A stretch of DNA of 64,000 nt from Saturnia japonica (GCA_033032175.1 CM065318.1:18600001-18664000); one strand, 5' to 3'; shown: positions 1 to 11,340, counted from the stretch's first letter. Notes: generated from the letters alone by a model not told the origin. Translations and numbers: made by a program.

Positions 1-666
1 CGTGCCAATGCCACAATAGTATCAACGTTGACAAAGTTTGCAATGGATAATTCAAAGGAGTGGGATAAATTATTACCAAAGGCAGTATTAGCAATTAACA
101 TATCAAAACAAAAAACAACAGGATATTCACCATTTTATTTAATGTTTGGATTTGAACCCAGAATTCCACCTAATGAAATACATTTTGGAACAATAATTAA
201 TGATATGGAAAGACAAAATCAACTAGAAAATTTATAAGCAGCCAGAGAAAAAGCATTACAGAATATAAAAAATGTACACTTATATAATAAAAACAGATTT
301 GATTTAAGAAGAATAGAACATAGGTTTGAGGAGGGAGATTATGTGTTATATGAATGGGATAAACCTTCAGATACAAAATTAACGCCCAAATACAAAGGCC
401 CATTCCAAATTACAAAGAAAATTGGTTCAGTGTGTTATGAGATACAAAATGTACAAAAACCGTCAGTTAAGAAGATAGTACATGTTCAGTTCTTGAAGCC
501 CATGTACGAGCCCCCTAATTTACATTCTATTTCAGCAGTATCTTATACCAACTATGATGATAGCTATGATGATGCCTACAAAGAGGTACAGAGGGAAATA
601 CAATCTGAAACAAAACCATATGTGACAACAAGAGGGAGACCAACAAGAATTCCAATATCATATTGA
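1..666 (+). pseudogene. Ty3/gypsy-type pol, integrase C-terminal part, broken
   Basis: This is the last part of an LTR-retrotransposon polyprotein that enters from the left edge. One reading frame (frame 1) runs from the first base to the stop at 664-666 and is interrupted by an in-frame TAA at 235-237. The first half carries the 'TGYSPF..MFG..PR.P' signature that closes the integrase catalytic core of Ty3/gypsy elements. The second half carries a 'KYKGPF.I' block and a 'HVQFLKP' block, typical of the integrase C-terminal (GPY/F) domain. In an intact element this enzyme inserts the DNA copy into the host chromosome. The start is outside the window, so no start codon can be chosen. No env-like frame follows. 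The stop codon and missing 5' part make it non-functional. I cannot assign the clade within Ty3/gypsy. Confidence 0.85.
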
Positions 667-969
667 GTTTAATTTATATTATAATTTTTTTTGTGTTTGA
701 ACTCAATAAGTTATTTAGAAATTATTTTTAGTTGTTTTTTAGTATAAAACTGTACCTAATATAGAAATATAGTAGTCATTCTTATTGTAAAGTTAAAAAA
801 AAAAAAAAAAAAAAAAATTCAAGTTAAAAGATAAATTGTTCAATGTAAGATAAATTATTATTAGTTTTTCTCAAATCAATTAGTATTAGAAGAACATGTA
901 AGGTTATGTAGTGTGAAATTAAATTTTTATTATTCGGTAATATAAAAAAAATTGCAATTTCAAAGGGCA
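667..969 (+). other. 3' non-coding part of the gypsy-type element
   Basis: AT-rich sequence between the pol stop and the proposed 3' LTR. It has a long A run at about 796-817 and a short purine stretch ending at about 967 ('caaagggc'), which could be a weak polypurine tract. No ORF of note. Confidence 0.4.
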
Positions 970-1177
970 TGTAAGGTACAAAGAAATGGAACGTATTTAT
1001 TTAAGAAAAGGATAGTTTATTTAAGTTTTGCAAGTATGAAAGAGTAAACGAATGAAGAGAATGACAGGAAGTGTGTAAGTGAGATAGTTTATATATATTG
1101 TAATTAGTGTAAGAGGGAAAGAGAATAAAACGAATATGGTGTCAACCAAGTCTTTTTATTTACAAAATTTTATTACA
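970..1177 (+). mobile_element. Probable 3' LTR of the gypsy-type element
   Basis: A 208-bp segment that starts TGTAA and ends TTACA, the inverted TG...CA ends expected of an LTR. It lies downstream of the integrase frame and a short purine run. It contains an 'aataaa' polyadenylation-type signal near 1125 followed by a U5-like T-rich stretch. The 5' LTR is outside the window, so repeat identity and target-site duplication cannot be checked; the ends are inferred from motif and position only. Confidence 0.45.
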
Positions 1178-1184
1178 ATAAAAA

Positions 1185-1502
1185 ATGTTTTCACGACTAT
1201 TTTTTAGAACTTTGAAGAGAAACAATTTCCGTCACACGATTGTTGCGTAACTTTAACCATTTACGCAGCGAACGCAATGTAAGCTGTTAAAAGAAATAAA
1301 ATTTGCCCGTTTTTCTAACATTTTTTATTGACGCTCCGCTCCTATTGGTCATAGCGTGATGTTATATAGCATATAGCCTTGCTCGATAAACGGGCTATCC
1401 AACACTGAAGCATTTTTTCTATTCAAACCAGTAGTTCCTGAGATTAGCGTGTTCAACCAAACAAACAAGCAAATTCTTCAGCTTTATAACATTAGTATAA
1501 AT
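1185..1502 (+). repeat. Dispersed repeat Rep-E ('agtagttcctgagattagcg')
   Basis: Contains 'tattggtcatagcgtgatg', 'cgggctatccaacactga' and 'agtagttcctgagattagcg', ending near 'ttcagctttataacattagtata'-like sequence at about 1477-1500. I recall this string as a very common lepidopteran repeat (established knowledge from memory, not searched). No coding capacity is seen; only one clear copy in this window. Confidence 0.6.
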
Positions 1503-2744
1503 GGGTGTTAAAGTGTGTCAAAAACATCTGAAATACCCACCTAAGGGATCACCTGCTGAAAATTTTAACCAAACGGCAAAAGTGGTGAGCCACTCTTGCA
1601 TTACCCCATCATGATCAACATAGAGAAAACCCGTCATAGTGACTAGTTATGATACGTCGTGTCATCGTTTGTCTGGATTAGGAGTGAGTCGTACTTATCG
1701 GAAAGATTTAAAAGAACAGATAAATAAATACTTGTAAATAACAGATTTACAAGTAACAGTGAAAAATCGTTCGTACATACCTGTTCCATAGAATAGTGTG
1801 TGACAGAAAAGTAAATAGTTTCAGTTTGTAACATGCTCCTTTCTATTCAAACTTAAGGATGTTTACTTTGTTAGAAGGAGACACAAGAAAATGTAACTTG
1901 GGACAAGCTGTTTACTCTTCTAAATTATATGTATGTTACCGGCTGTAAATAAAGAGGGAAATAATCGGCTACTCTCAGCTTCGTAGAGCGTTGTCTCTGT
2001 CGCAGGGAGCACTAACAATGCTCGAAAGCGTCAAAACGGCGCTTAATGTACTGAGTGACCGTCACGATGCTGTACAAAGTCAAAAGTAGCCAATTAGCCC
2101 ACAGTTTAGCCCGATGTGCATTATTTTAAGTCAGTAATTGTAACAGGCTGTTATTTTGGGATAGGTTACTGGAAGTGTCATTCCTCTGGACTACCGCTGT
2201 TGGTGTTCTTATAGGTTTATGTTCTGTTTCTTAATTACATATATTAGGCATCTCGTTTAATGTTTTTTTTTGAAGTTGCTGTTGTTTTTGTATTTATAGA
2301 AAGCTCATAATATTATATACTATTGTTTATTTAATATATCGTAAGACTCACGTTTTTACTTTTAAGTTTTTAGTGTATTTCTTACTGTATGTCTTGCCCC
2401 AACGGAAGACCAGCGCTAGTTACTTATAAACAGCATTATGCTGAGCTGTAAATAGTTGTAAATATTTTCAAAATGTCTATGGTTTCGAATGTCCTCGCTA
2501 CAAATAAATCTTTCTTTTTTTATTTTACCTGTTCACCCCCAGTCGGGATCAGCCAATGTCCATTCACCTGCTTAGAGGCGTTTAACAAGTAGCCAATATT
2601 ATAGTAAAAAGCAGAAACAGGAATCTACTAATAAAGAAATAAATGCGAGGTGGTAGAGTGCTTGCACCCGAGTGGATCGCGACTACCCACTACGCATAGC
2701 GTTTAGAAATCAGCCAGTGGTATAACCAGCTACCGAGAGGCTTA
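1503..2744. other. No gene recognised
   Basis: AT-rich DNA with only short chance ORFs (the longest, about 63 codons on the minus strand near 1640-1834, has no recognisable motif). Around 2645-2700 there is a less AT-rich patch ('gaggtggtagagtgcttgca') that could be an old SINE head, but no clear A and B boxes are seen. Confidence 0.5.
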
Positions 2745-2830
2745 CGAGCTGACATAATAGTGTTGACCACCGATGGTATATTGATCTTTCGGTAGTCACC
2801 GTTGGTATCCGATAGTACTATGCTTTAGAG
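2745..2830 (+). repeat. Dispersed repeat Rep-D, degenerate copy
   Basis: Resembles the Rep-D core ('gatggattgtagatctctcggtggtcac') in the form 'gatggtatattgatctttcggtagtcac'. Other copies are near 5755, 29795, 36290, 37940, 41950 and 51115. Confidence 0.5.
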
Positions 2831-2865
2831 ATAGGGCACAGAAAAAATTATTTAGTTATTTGTCT

Positions 2866-3105
2866 TTACTTGGAGCAGTTCTACTGATGGAGAAGATCGC
2901 AGTCAAATGACCTAGTATTATGCTCTTGTGGTGAGTTGGGTTTCCAGAGCTCCTTGGGTAGAGGGGTTCAAGATCGGCATCGCGTTAGTGGTACCTATGG
3001 TATTACAAGCGTTCATAGGGTACAGTAGACGCTTACCATCAGGCGGGGCATATGGTTGTTCGCCACCTTTGTTCTATAAAAAAACCATGAGGCACAATGC
3101 TGCCA
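2866..3105 (+). repeat. Dispersed repeat Rep-A ('tttacttggagca')
   Basis: One of five copies of a ~130-240 bp family: starts 'tttacttggagcagttc', includes 'gaagatcgcag' and 'gtttccagagctcc', and ends with 'cttaccatcaggcggg' followed by 'tgttcgccacc'. The 68-codon frame over it (2928-3134) is not conserved between copies, so I treat it as non-coding. Other copies: 11345, 14816, 33690 (all plus) and 37055 (minus). Confidence 0.75.
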
Positions 3106-3199
3106 TTTTGCCTTGGTATCTCATAAAAAACTAAAGTGTATAAAAACCCTTTTCTGTTCTGTTCTTTGTTCTAATGAGCACTTTTGCGATTAATTTATA

Positions 3200-3535
3200 C
3201 AGCTTCTATTACAATTAATAAAATTGAAGGGTCTGTTTGTAATGTCAAAATAAATGCTTCCCAAAATAACACCCATTTCTTAAATTTTTGTCTGCCTGAC
3301 TGTCTCTTTGTTCTGGGTAATCTCCAAAACAGTTGGGCCAACTTTGCCAAGACTTATCAATTCGCCCGCATAAATGGCTTACGCTGAGTAAGTCTATCTT
3401 CTAAGAAATATCCACAATAAGCATTTTTGTCAGAAAAATAACAGAGAGTGAGGGTAGCAAGATTCCCGCGTGTACCCGACCGACGGTATTCTGTAGTCCA
3501 TGTGAGCGAAGCCGCGGGCACTGCTAATAAATAAA
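3200..3535 (-). repeat. Dispersed repeat Rep-G ('gcccgcggcttcgctc')
   Basis: On the minus strand it begins 'gcagtgcccgcggcttcgct', then has 'atcttgc', 'acaaaaatgcttattgtgg' and 'actcagcgtaagccattta'. The plus-strand copy at 15663-15905 shares these blocks in the same order. The 133-codon minus frame spanning 3357-3758 crosses this repeat boundary and is a chance frame. I recall the head motif as widespread in Lepidoptera. Confidence 0.7.
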
Positions 3536-3964
3536 TAAAAGAACATACACGTAATAAACAAACATAAAGCAGTTTATATACATACAGAAATGGTAGGTAT
3601 CCATTTTGCGAAACGTCAGGACGCGCTCGGTGCTCAGCGACTAGGAATTCCGCTTTGTGATTTGTGGCCCTTAATATTCGTGCTGAAATCCAACACAATA
3701 CATATTTTTGACGGCGAAAATATACATTTGATAAACAGTTTATTATCCAAGGACACAATACGGTGGTCCGTTTCCGTTGCTATATTTCCTATTACCCCTT
3801 TTATAAAGGAATGAAGAATATTTTTACTTTGCACAATATTAGCAACATTGACATATTTTCAAATAAGTTATCCCCTTACAAAAATAAACTTTTTAATTTG
3901 CTATATTATAATATATATTTAACTGGTGTATGTTTTTAGTTTGCTTCTTTTAACAGAGTTCAAC
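3536..3964. other. No gene recognised
   Basis: AT-rich sequence with overlapping short frames on both strands (about 66-74 codons) that show no motif and mirror each other; nothing is supported. Confidence 0.5.
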
Positions 3965-4175
3965 AAAAGACGGTACTAAATTCGAATGTATATTTTTTTA
4001 AATAAATGTTATGCTATAACTTGTTTGTTTATGAACTGATTTCAATGATTCTTTTTTTTGTCGGATAGGGGATACCTCAAGGGTGGATAAACTTTTAATC
4101 TTATTGGCATTGGATTTTGAATTTCGAAGATACACAAGGGAACTCTTCAAAATAATTAAACCTGAATTCCTTTTT
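3965..4175 (+). repeat. Dispersed repeat Rep-R, copy 1
   Basis: First of eleven copies of a ~200-270 bp family. The plus-sense order is: 'attcgaatgtatttt', 'cataacttctttgtttatg', 'aaccgatt', a T-rich run, 'gataggggatacctcaagg', 'ttcattggcattgga', 'cttcgaagatacac', 'gaactcttcaaaat'. This copy shows each block with a few changes. Non-coding; the class of the element is not recognised. Confidence 0.8.
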
Positions 4176-4914
4176 TGTAAACAAATGCCTTGTATTAGTT
4201 TGTCTTAATATTTTTATGTACGACTAATTTCACTAAATCATATAATTGCTATTCAGAATTTTTCTTAATTGTTTTGCGTACTAAATAGGTACGATTTAAA
4301 AAAGAGGTATGTGATTTGAATAATATTCAGTAAAGTATATAGTTAAAGTTGCTATTTATACTTTAAATAATGCAATACTAACAATAATTATTTAATTAAT
4401 TAATAAAATATCCCATAATAACAAAAAAAGTGAATATAAACTTTACGGGCTTCATTGAAAAACGATTCTCACAGTTCATCTTTGAGCCGAGCCAAATGGT
4501 TCTTGCGATAAATCACGTAAAAAATTTAAGCTTACGGATTTCATATCAACATTACACTGGTTTAACCATTCAACCATCATAATTTCCATCCTTTAAAATT
4601 AATGTAATTTTGAACTATAGCATGACATCATGACAAGATACAGATCTTCACTTCATTTATTCAATCTGGTTTACAAGTTCACAAATCCATACAAACTATA
4701 CCAATATTCATAAAATAAAACTCAAGTTGTTTTTTTGTTTGAACTCGGTGATCTCTAGAACTACCAGTATTATTTGTACGTTTGTTTTATTTTTGTACGT
4801 TACAGCTCATTTCTTAAAGATGACTATAGGTAATATATCTTCACGCAACGAGCATAAGAAATGGAGCAAAAACTATTAAGCTAAAAGAACAATGATTAAC
4901 AACAGCGGTACGCG
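4176..4914. other. No gene recognised
   Basis: Strongly AT-rich; several T and A runs, no ORF or repeat recognised. Confidence 0.5.
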
Positions 4915-4964
4915 GTGGAAAGTTACTTGAATAAAAAAAAGAACACTGGTGAAACCGTGGGTCG

Positions 4965-5204
4965 TGTAGCGACATCTCTCGCCACAACTGACGCATCCTA
5001 CATAGCGAAATCAGCGACATCTATCGAGCCACATAACAAACGACGCATCCTACATCGCGCTATAGAAATTAACTCAACAATTGAGTATATATACAAGAAC
5101 CCGACTACAACCGTTGGGCAGCTGCCCGCCAGACATAACACCCGTCTGGTCAGAGGATCCTCCCTTATCTATGGCGGATGAGGAACTTTACTCTATGTTC
5201 TACA
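4965..5204 (+). mobile_element. LTR related to the TRIM at 19248-20122
   Basis: A 240-bp segment with ends TGTAG...CTACA. Its middle (about 5025-5165) matches, on the opposite strand, the LTRs of the element at 19248-20122: both share 'gacgcatcctaca', 'aagaacccgactacaacc', 'gggcagctgcccgcc' and 'ggatcctccctt'. Its right end differs ('tatggcggatgaggaac' in place of the other LTR's end), so it is a related subfamily rather than the same LTR. The flanks 'gtcg' and 'cctg' do not match, so no target-site duplication is seen. An 88-codon frame over it (4915-5181) is not evidence of a gene. Confidence 0.7.
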
Positions 5205-5240
5205 CCTGCGCTAAAGTGGTGACCCCAACGTGATACGACG
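5205..5240 (+). promoter_or_regulatory. PBS-like site after the LTR
   Basis: Directly after the LTR end comes 'cctgcgctaaagtggtgacc' and then 'ccaacgtga'. The 'gtggtgacc' core matches 'ctggtgacc' found next to the corresponding LTR of the TRIM (minus strand, about 19940-19948). This supports a primer-binding region of the same lineage. The internal part of this element is otherwise missing; 5241-5524 is AT-rich without a recognisable frame. Confidence 0.5.
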
Positions 5241-5524
5241 TGCATATTATAAATGAAACATTTCTCCGTGTATCCGTTAGTCTGCTTATTATTAATTCAT
5301 AGATAGTCTGTAGGCAGCTTTTAGATTATACTTTGTTACATTAGGTAACATAAGAAATAATTAATAATGATACTAATGGAAAACCATGTCGGATTAAAAA
5401 ATATGCCGGCAGCACGTTCTGTTGCAATACTCTGCTTAAACCATTAAATATATAGAGTTAACAATGCGATGAAGCAAATAATTTTAAAGGACGAAAATAT
5501 TTACAAGGCAAAGGCAAGAGAGAA

Positions 5525-5725
5525 AAAAAATTATTTTGAGAATTTCCTTTGTGTATATTCTACGTTTAAGGTCCAATGCCAATGAACCACCCTTGAGGTA
5601 CCCCCTTTCTAACGTAAAAAGAATCAGAAAATCGGTTCATAAACAAAGAAGTTATGGCTGAACATTCACAAAAAAACACATTCGTTTTGATAACCTCCGT
5701 CTTTTTTCTTTTTTGAAGTCGTTTA
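5525..5725 (-). repeat. Rep-R, copy 2
   Basis: Reverse-strand copy: 'ggttcataaacaaagaagtt' and 'cttgaggtaccccc' are the complements of the Rep-R core blocks, in reversed order. Confidence 0.75.
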
Positions 5726-5749
5726 AAAAATAAATCAACAATATGATTT

Positions 5750-5875
5750 GCAGGCCGACCTAGCAGTTACGCCTGGCGATGGTTTCTAGATCCGTCGATG
5801 GTCACCATTATTTTTGGATTGTATTATTACTACCATCGGGTACAGAGTTGTCACTTTGACGTGCTACGAAAAAAA
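5750..5875 (+). repeat. Rep-D copy
   Basis: 'gcaggccgacctagcag', 'ctggcgatggtttctagatc', 'gatggtcaccatta', 'ggattgtattatta' match the Rep-D block order seen at 51115-51300. It ends in an A run and is followed at once by another Rep-R copy. Confidence 0.65.
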
Positions 5876-5892
5876 AATCAACTTTTTGATCG

Positions 5893-6075
5893 ACTTCAAA
5901 AAATGGAAGATACTCAATTGGAACGTAATTTTTTTAGCGATGTTCTTTTAGCTATTACTTCTTTGTTTATGAACCGATTTAAATGATAATTTTTTTAGGA
6001 TAGGTTGATCTTAATTTAAACATTTAAGATGTGGAAGTTGGTTTTCTTTTTTGTTACAAATTTGTCTTGTAGTTA
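5893..6075 (+). repeat. Rep-R, copy 3 (partly deleted)
   Basis: Has 'attacttctttgtttatga' and 'accgattt' but lacks the 'attggcattggacct' block, then resumes at 'gaagttggttttctttt'. An internally shortened copy. Confidence 0.65.
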
Positions 6076-8734
6076 TAAGTAGCAATTAAGCTTCTCATAA
6101 TACATAAGGTTGTGCTTATGTAGTTAAGGGAAACAACTTGAAATATTCAATTATATATTGAAGACTAGGAATCTTTTTAATTTTTTTAATCAAGAAATTT
6201 GGAAGTATCTGCGCAGATGTAGTGTGAGAGTAAGTAATTTTGGTAGAAAAACAAAGTAAAATAAATAATATGAATTATAATTAAAATTACTTATAGTTAA
6301 TATTTATAAACAAACAGTAATAACAATAAAAGTAACAGGAGACGAAGGAATTCCTACTGTATACCTACAACATTATTGAAATGTAACAAAATTTTCAAGA
6401 TATTTGCAAACAAATCCGTGCGCATAGGAACGCAACCCCATTTCCGGGTGTATTAATATCCAAGAAGGTAATAACGGAAAGCAAATTTTCATCATCAAGT
6501 ATTTAAGATGGGTTTATTTAATTTCCCGACCCCGCAGGAAGTAATACGCAATCACAACTCGATTCCGTATATCAAATGTCATTCTGTCATCCACATTTGT
6601 AGGTAAAACAGTAACAACCCCGAGTTCCTTCGAACTGCATCGAAGGGTTCAGTTCAAATTCGAAAACTGGAAAGATGAAGGAAAAACATGATGAACAGAA
6701 ATGTCACGCGATGGATCTACGGCATTTTTTTAAAGATCTTAAGGGCCCTATCCAAAAACAGAGCCGCTGATGGTTTTTACAGCTTTACCGGGCTTGGGGG
6801 CGAGCGCTTAAGGCTCTCAGCTAAGAAAGCGTTCGCAACAAGCAAACAAGGGTCTATCTGCGGCATTGTCTAGCTTACTTGGCTAGCTAACCTCAAGTAG
6901 AAAATCTGCTAACAAGCATCTATTGATGAATTTACCTATTTTAGTTTTATTTTATTCTTCGGCTGCATATTCATTATGGTGTGTACTGAGGCAATCGATC
7001 AACTGATATCAGGCTTATTGGTTACCTTGATACACATATATGCTGCCAACAAAACAAGACTGATTCCACATATAAACACCCAAGCGCAGAGTTAGCGACC
7101 ATGTTTACCAGAGTAAAACCACTTTGTGTGGAAACTTTAGGAAAAAATCATGTATGTATATGGTGATGTTATGCTAATAGGCAGTATTGTATAACTGTAC
7201 CAGCGTCAGAGACATATATTTTATTAAAATGTCTAAAATGACACCCATCAGCGTGTTACTTAATATTAAAATTGTGTGGAATTTTGCCTCGCCTCCTGTG
7301 TACAGTATCCATTTATTAATGATTATATTGGGACTAATTCACGAGAATATTATTTTCCTGACAAAACTGACTACTACTGACTACTCGGCAGAATTCTGTC
7401 CTAGAGATAAAGTGGAACCCTAGCGTACCACCAGCCATTTAAACGAGCAAAGGTAAGGTTGCATTACGTATCGCTTACTCACTGCCTTTCACGATGATAC
7501 ACTTACTTACTTTTGACCAAAATCCCAATCAAACCAAAATAACCTCAAGAGTTTTGCATTTATGCACTAATAGCGTGATCAGGACGTTTCCACTAACATT
7601 GGTGCTGTAATATAACGCACTATTTGAAGAAAAAAAAAACGTCATGTAATCTAAGCTAATAAGAAGGTTCTAAGAAGATATAGTCCCATATGACATTCTC
7701 TCAAATTGTCTACAGTATACTATGTCAATGTACACGTTAACATTACTTGAATAATGAACGCGTTCTTTTTCATTTTTCTTTATCAACTGGAAACATGCAT
7801 GCGTTGTCAGCTCAGAATGGTTATATCATTATCTTCCACTATATTGTATAGAATGGGATAAGACAGGACATAAAGATATCGCTGCGAACATCCAGCACTT
7901 TATCAACCATAAAATAATGTTTTTCTTTTTCTGTACAACTTATTTCATAGTCACCCTACACTTGCGTATCTATTATTTATTCCTGTCTTTGTTTCAAAAT
8001 TTAATAAACCTACAAAGACTACAATTTTGATGGAATAATATTATTTACATCTCTTACAAAATTTTATAAAACTCAGGCCGATTTCTTTTGTGCCAGTAAA
8101 TGAGATACTAATGGGTATATCCAGTGCTATATCGATTTTCTGTTCACATGTACAACCCTGTGCTAAAATTACAAAATTTATTTATTTATTAAAAATAAAA
8201 ACACTGACAATATTTATTAATATTATGACAAATTATACGATTATCGACAAAAAGACTCTAAACAAAGTTTATGACATGATTACATACGATGAACCGATAA
8301 AATAATTAATTAAAAAAGAACAAAAATTATAAAATGTAATAAGAAAAATAAATAAACTGTAACAAATTAAACTAAAATTCAAATATCAATATATATTATT
8401 CTACTTACAGAAACAAATAGATTTATATTTTTCAAGTCTATCCTCGAAGATATTTAAATCTGATATTTTATATTCCGCAATATAACGTGATACAATTCTA
8501 TTCAACGAAGATAAAAGCCCCAAGTTTATTCGCTAATGATTGGTAACGAATACATTAAAAGTTGTATATTAAAATGGCGAACGTAGCATTAAAAAGGCAC
8601 ACTTACAGACGTTTCCCGAGGAAGTAAAAATAAATGTAGAAATATTTCGTTCGTCCTATTTCCTCCATAAAAACAAGCATGTTACGCGGCACCCTCACAT
8701 ATGGAGGTGGAACTACAATAAAACGTTAAATGAT
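6076..8734. other. 2.7-kb AT-rich stretch without recognised features
   Basis: Only chance-length frames (61-78 codons at about 6688, 7187 and 8090) without motifs. Slightly less AT-rich around 6540-6850. No repeat shared with other parts of the window was noticed. Confidence 0.5.
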
Positions 8735-8974
8735 AATCACGAGATGTCCGCGTCGTTTCCGGCTAGCGAGTTCCGGCAACACGCATTAGCCATTAGCATG
8801 GCGGCCGGCGGCGACGTCACATCCGCTCATCCCCCACAGCTGATGTTTACTGTCAAAAAGAAAAACTCAACGTTACCTCCAGCAAAAACATTTACACATG
8901 ACGTGTGGACCAATGATAATATTATACTAGGTGCTGAATTGCTCAACAGTAATTCTCACTGTTCCATTATTTAG
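8735..8974 (+). other. GC-richer island with a 76-codon frame, unrecognised
   Basis: A local patch (core 8742-8850) rich in C, G and CpG ('atggcggccggcggcgacgt') in AT-rich surroundings. A plus frame from 8744 to 8974 reads 76 codons; its protein is unlike anything I recognise. The patch also has 'gacgtcac' (half of a CRE-type palindrome) and 'cagctg' (E-box). It could be a promoter or first exon of a host gene, or simply a GC-richer relic. Coding status is unproven. Confidence 0.3.
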
Positions 8975-9139
8975 AGTACATATAACGTTCACGTTGTGGT
9001 GATCGAGTGGTTCTAATTACTAATTGCAACTGGTAACACTGACAGTGAAGGAAAGAAGAATCGTGAAGAATCCTGAACGCATGAGAAATGTTCTTGTACC
9101 ACTGTAAGTGGATAAAATAATAGTTAAAAAAAAAAAAAA

Positions 9140-9217
9140 AAAAAAACACGCTTTTATAAAAAATCCAATTTTTTTTCCTATTTTTTAGTTTGATTTTCTA
9201 TAAAAGTGTGTTTTTTT
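9140..9217. repeat. Imperfect inverted repeat (hairpin)
   Basis: Left arm 9140-9164 ('cacgcttttataaaaaatc' after an A run) and right arm 9192-9217 ('gattttctataaaagtgtg' before a T run) are reverse complements apart from about two bases, with a ~27-nt AT-rich loop. The A and T runs extend the pairing. Could be a foldback/MITE relic. Confidence 0.6.
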
Positions 9218-10154
9218 AGTTTTTTTAAACTACCTTTTTTTCGATATCCTACTATGAAAATCAATGTTTTTCAATAAAATCAGGAAGTTCAGTTAGTAAC
9301 CGAAAAGTTAAAAGTTCAGTAACCGTGTCTAACTATTTGAAATATTGAATTCTCATCGGTCCTTGATAAGTATGCCAAATTTCGAGTTAATCCAACGTTT
9401 TGAAGGAATTCAAAATCATGTTCAAAGTTTCCGTGACATACATACTAATATACGTATGAAGCTAATAAATGCGTGTTAAAAATAGAATTGTTGTTTGACA
9501 TAGTAAAAAAGTAGTGAACTGGCGTGGCCAATAGTGCCAATAGAAGCTTTTGCCCAATAGTGAAGCACTTACAAACTGGTATTATTATTATCGTTCACAT
9601 AAAACGTTGCGTATCTAATTCATTTTAATCAATTTTTTTTAGTTATCTAAACTGAAAGGGCATATAAACTAGAACAGTATTTTTTTTTTTAACTGAGAAC
9701 ATCATAATTAATCAAACAACATCATAATTAAATCAAATTACTAAAATAAACAATTTTCCCCAACTTCCTCTCGTTGCCAAGCAACATTATTTAAAAACAA
9801 ACATGTTTTTAATGGAATCTTAAAGTGATATATGATGTTTTGTTTTAAATCAGAAACTTATGTTATTTGGCTTTTTAATATGTGGTGTAGTTTGCTTATT
9901 GTGGATAAGTGAAGCGGATTATAAATAATCGCAAGGAACATGCATTTTAAGTAGCTTTATTGGAAAGTACTAACAAGGACCGTACAAATCGTACAAATCT
10001 GGTCGTCACACCGTTTGGCCAATTCGATGAAGATCATAAACGTGAAAATCTAAACTTGCATTATAATAATAATAAAAAAATAAAAAGCCTTTAATTTCTC
10101 AATCGTTCTTACAGTTACATTTTTAAAATTATTTATACTTTTTAATTTTATTTT
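9218..10154. other. No gene recognised
   Basis: AT-rich; nothing supported. Confidence 0.5.
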
Positions 10155-10325
10155 AAGGAACCACTCTCATGTGAAGGCCTCTTCCAAAGCTTGCCATTTT
10201 GCCAACGTGGGCCAGCTATTTTTTTAAATTTCGTCTTTCTAAAGTGTGTATAGTCTTCCTTGAAGGTGTTTGCCCTGTGGTCCTTTCAAAGACTTTACCG
10301 TTTTGGTCCATCTGTTGTCCTGAAT
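10155..10325 (-). pseudogene. RTE-type LINE reverse transcriptase tail, decayed
   Basis: Translating the minus strand in pieces gives a DNRWT block near 10320 and, after frame changes and stops, an LEEAFT block near 10180. These are hallmarks of the C-terminal end of RTE-clade endonuclease/reverse transcriptase proteins, also seen at 22389-22751 and 40005-40225. Multiple stops and shifts show it is long dead. Only the last ~60 residues' worth is recognisable, in line with 5' truncation during target-primed reverse transcription. Confidence 0.6.
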
Positions 10326-11162
10326 GCGTGCCACTTATCCAAATCACTTCCATTTCAATTGTTTTGCATATATAAGAGCATCTATTATATTTAATTTAAA
10401 TTTTATCTTTGTGTGTTTTATTTTTTGTATTTTCTTTAAATTTAGCGTGCTGCGTTCCTTTCCCCGCTAGCATACAGTACTTGTACTTACTTGCATTAAC
10501 CGTTTTTAATGTGTTTCTATCTAATTCTCTCGCAGGCTTAAGTCTTTTTAAGTGAAATCTTTTTAGTGCCAATTTTTCGTTTCATCGAGTTTCAAATCAC
10601 AAGGGTGCTGAAGAAATTTTCACATCAAAAAATCTACAACAAAGTAGAAAAAAAAAACTACAAAAAATCACAATATAAAATCGTATAAATTTCAGAGAAC
10701 GGAATGAAATCACCATTTTAGCATAACATATACCTGTATTCCGTTTTTATTGCATAATTTATTTATTCCGGTGTGCTCGGGCGCTGCGTTTAGTGTCGCG
10801 CCTTGTATCCGACTTTACGATTACCTCTTAACATATAAACGGCCGGGTTTTGTGCACGCGCTTTTATTATTTTTGTATATGTATACTTTTTTATTATTTT
10901 TTCAAATATAACATCACTGAACGTGGTATCATGTGAGTCTGTAAGGTCTCAAGCATGCAAAATATATGTTCTAATACAGAATTGACAAATCTTTCTATAT
11001 ATAATATGATAGTTGTTTGTGCCGTTGTGCGCGCATAACGCAAAAACTAATGGATAACTTTGAACAATTTTTCGTACTTATCTAAAAAAAATTATCACAA
11101 TAACATAATTCTCCAATAATTCTAGTCTAAATTTGAATCTTAACTAAACATAATAAGAAAAT
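10326..11162. other. No gene recognised
   Basis: AT-rich; possibly includes decayed LINE sequence beside the RTE tail (for example 'ccccgctagcata' near 10460) but nothing can be translated with confidence. Confidence 0.4.
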
Positions 11163-11340
11163 ATTTAGCAAAAAAGAAAACCAACTCCAATGATTTTGAA
11201 GAGTCCCTGGTGTATCTTCGAAGTTGAAGGTCCAACGCCAATGAAATTTAAATGGGACCAATCTTGAGGTATCCCCTATCCAACGAAAAAAAAATCATCC
11301 AAATAGGTTAAAAGAAAGGTAGTGCATAGAGAAATAATTT
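11163..11340 (-). repeat. Rep-R, copy 4
   Basis: Complement of the Rep-R blocks: 'caactccaatgattttgaag', 'ttcgaagttgaaggtccaa', 'cttgaggtatcccctatcc'. The 5' blocks are worn. Confidence 0.75.

Noticed and set aside
3357..3758. 133-codon minus-strand ORF
   Set aside because: It spans the boundary between Rep-G and unrelated DNA; the Rep-G copy at 15663 does not keep the frame.
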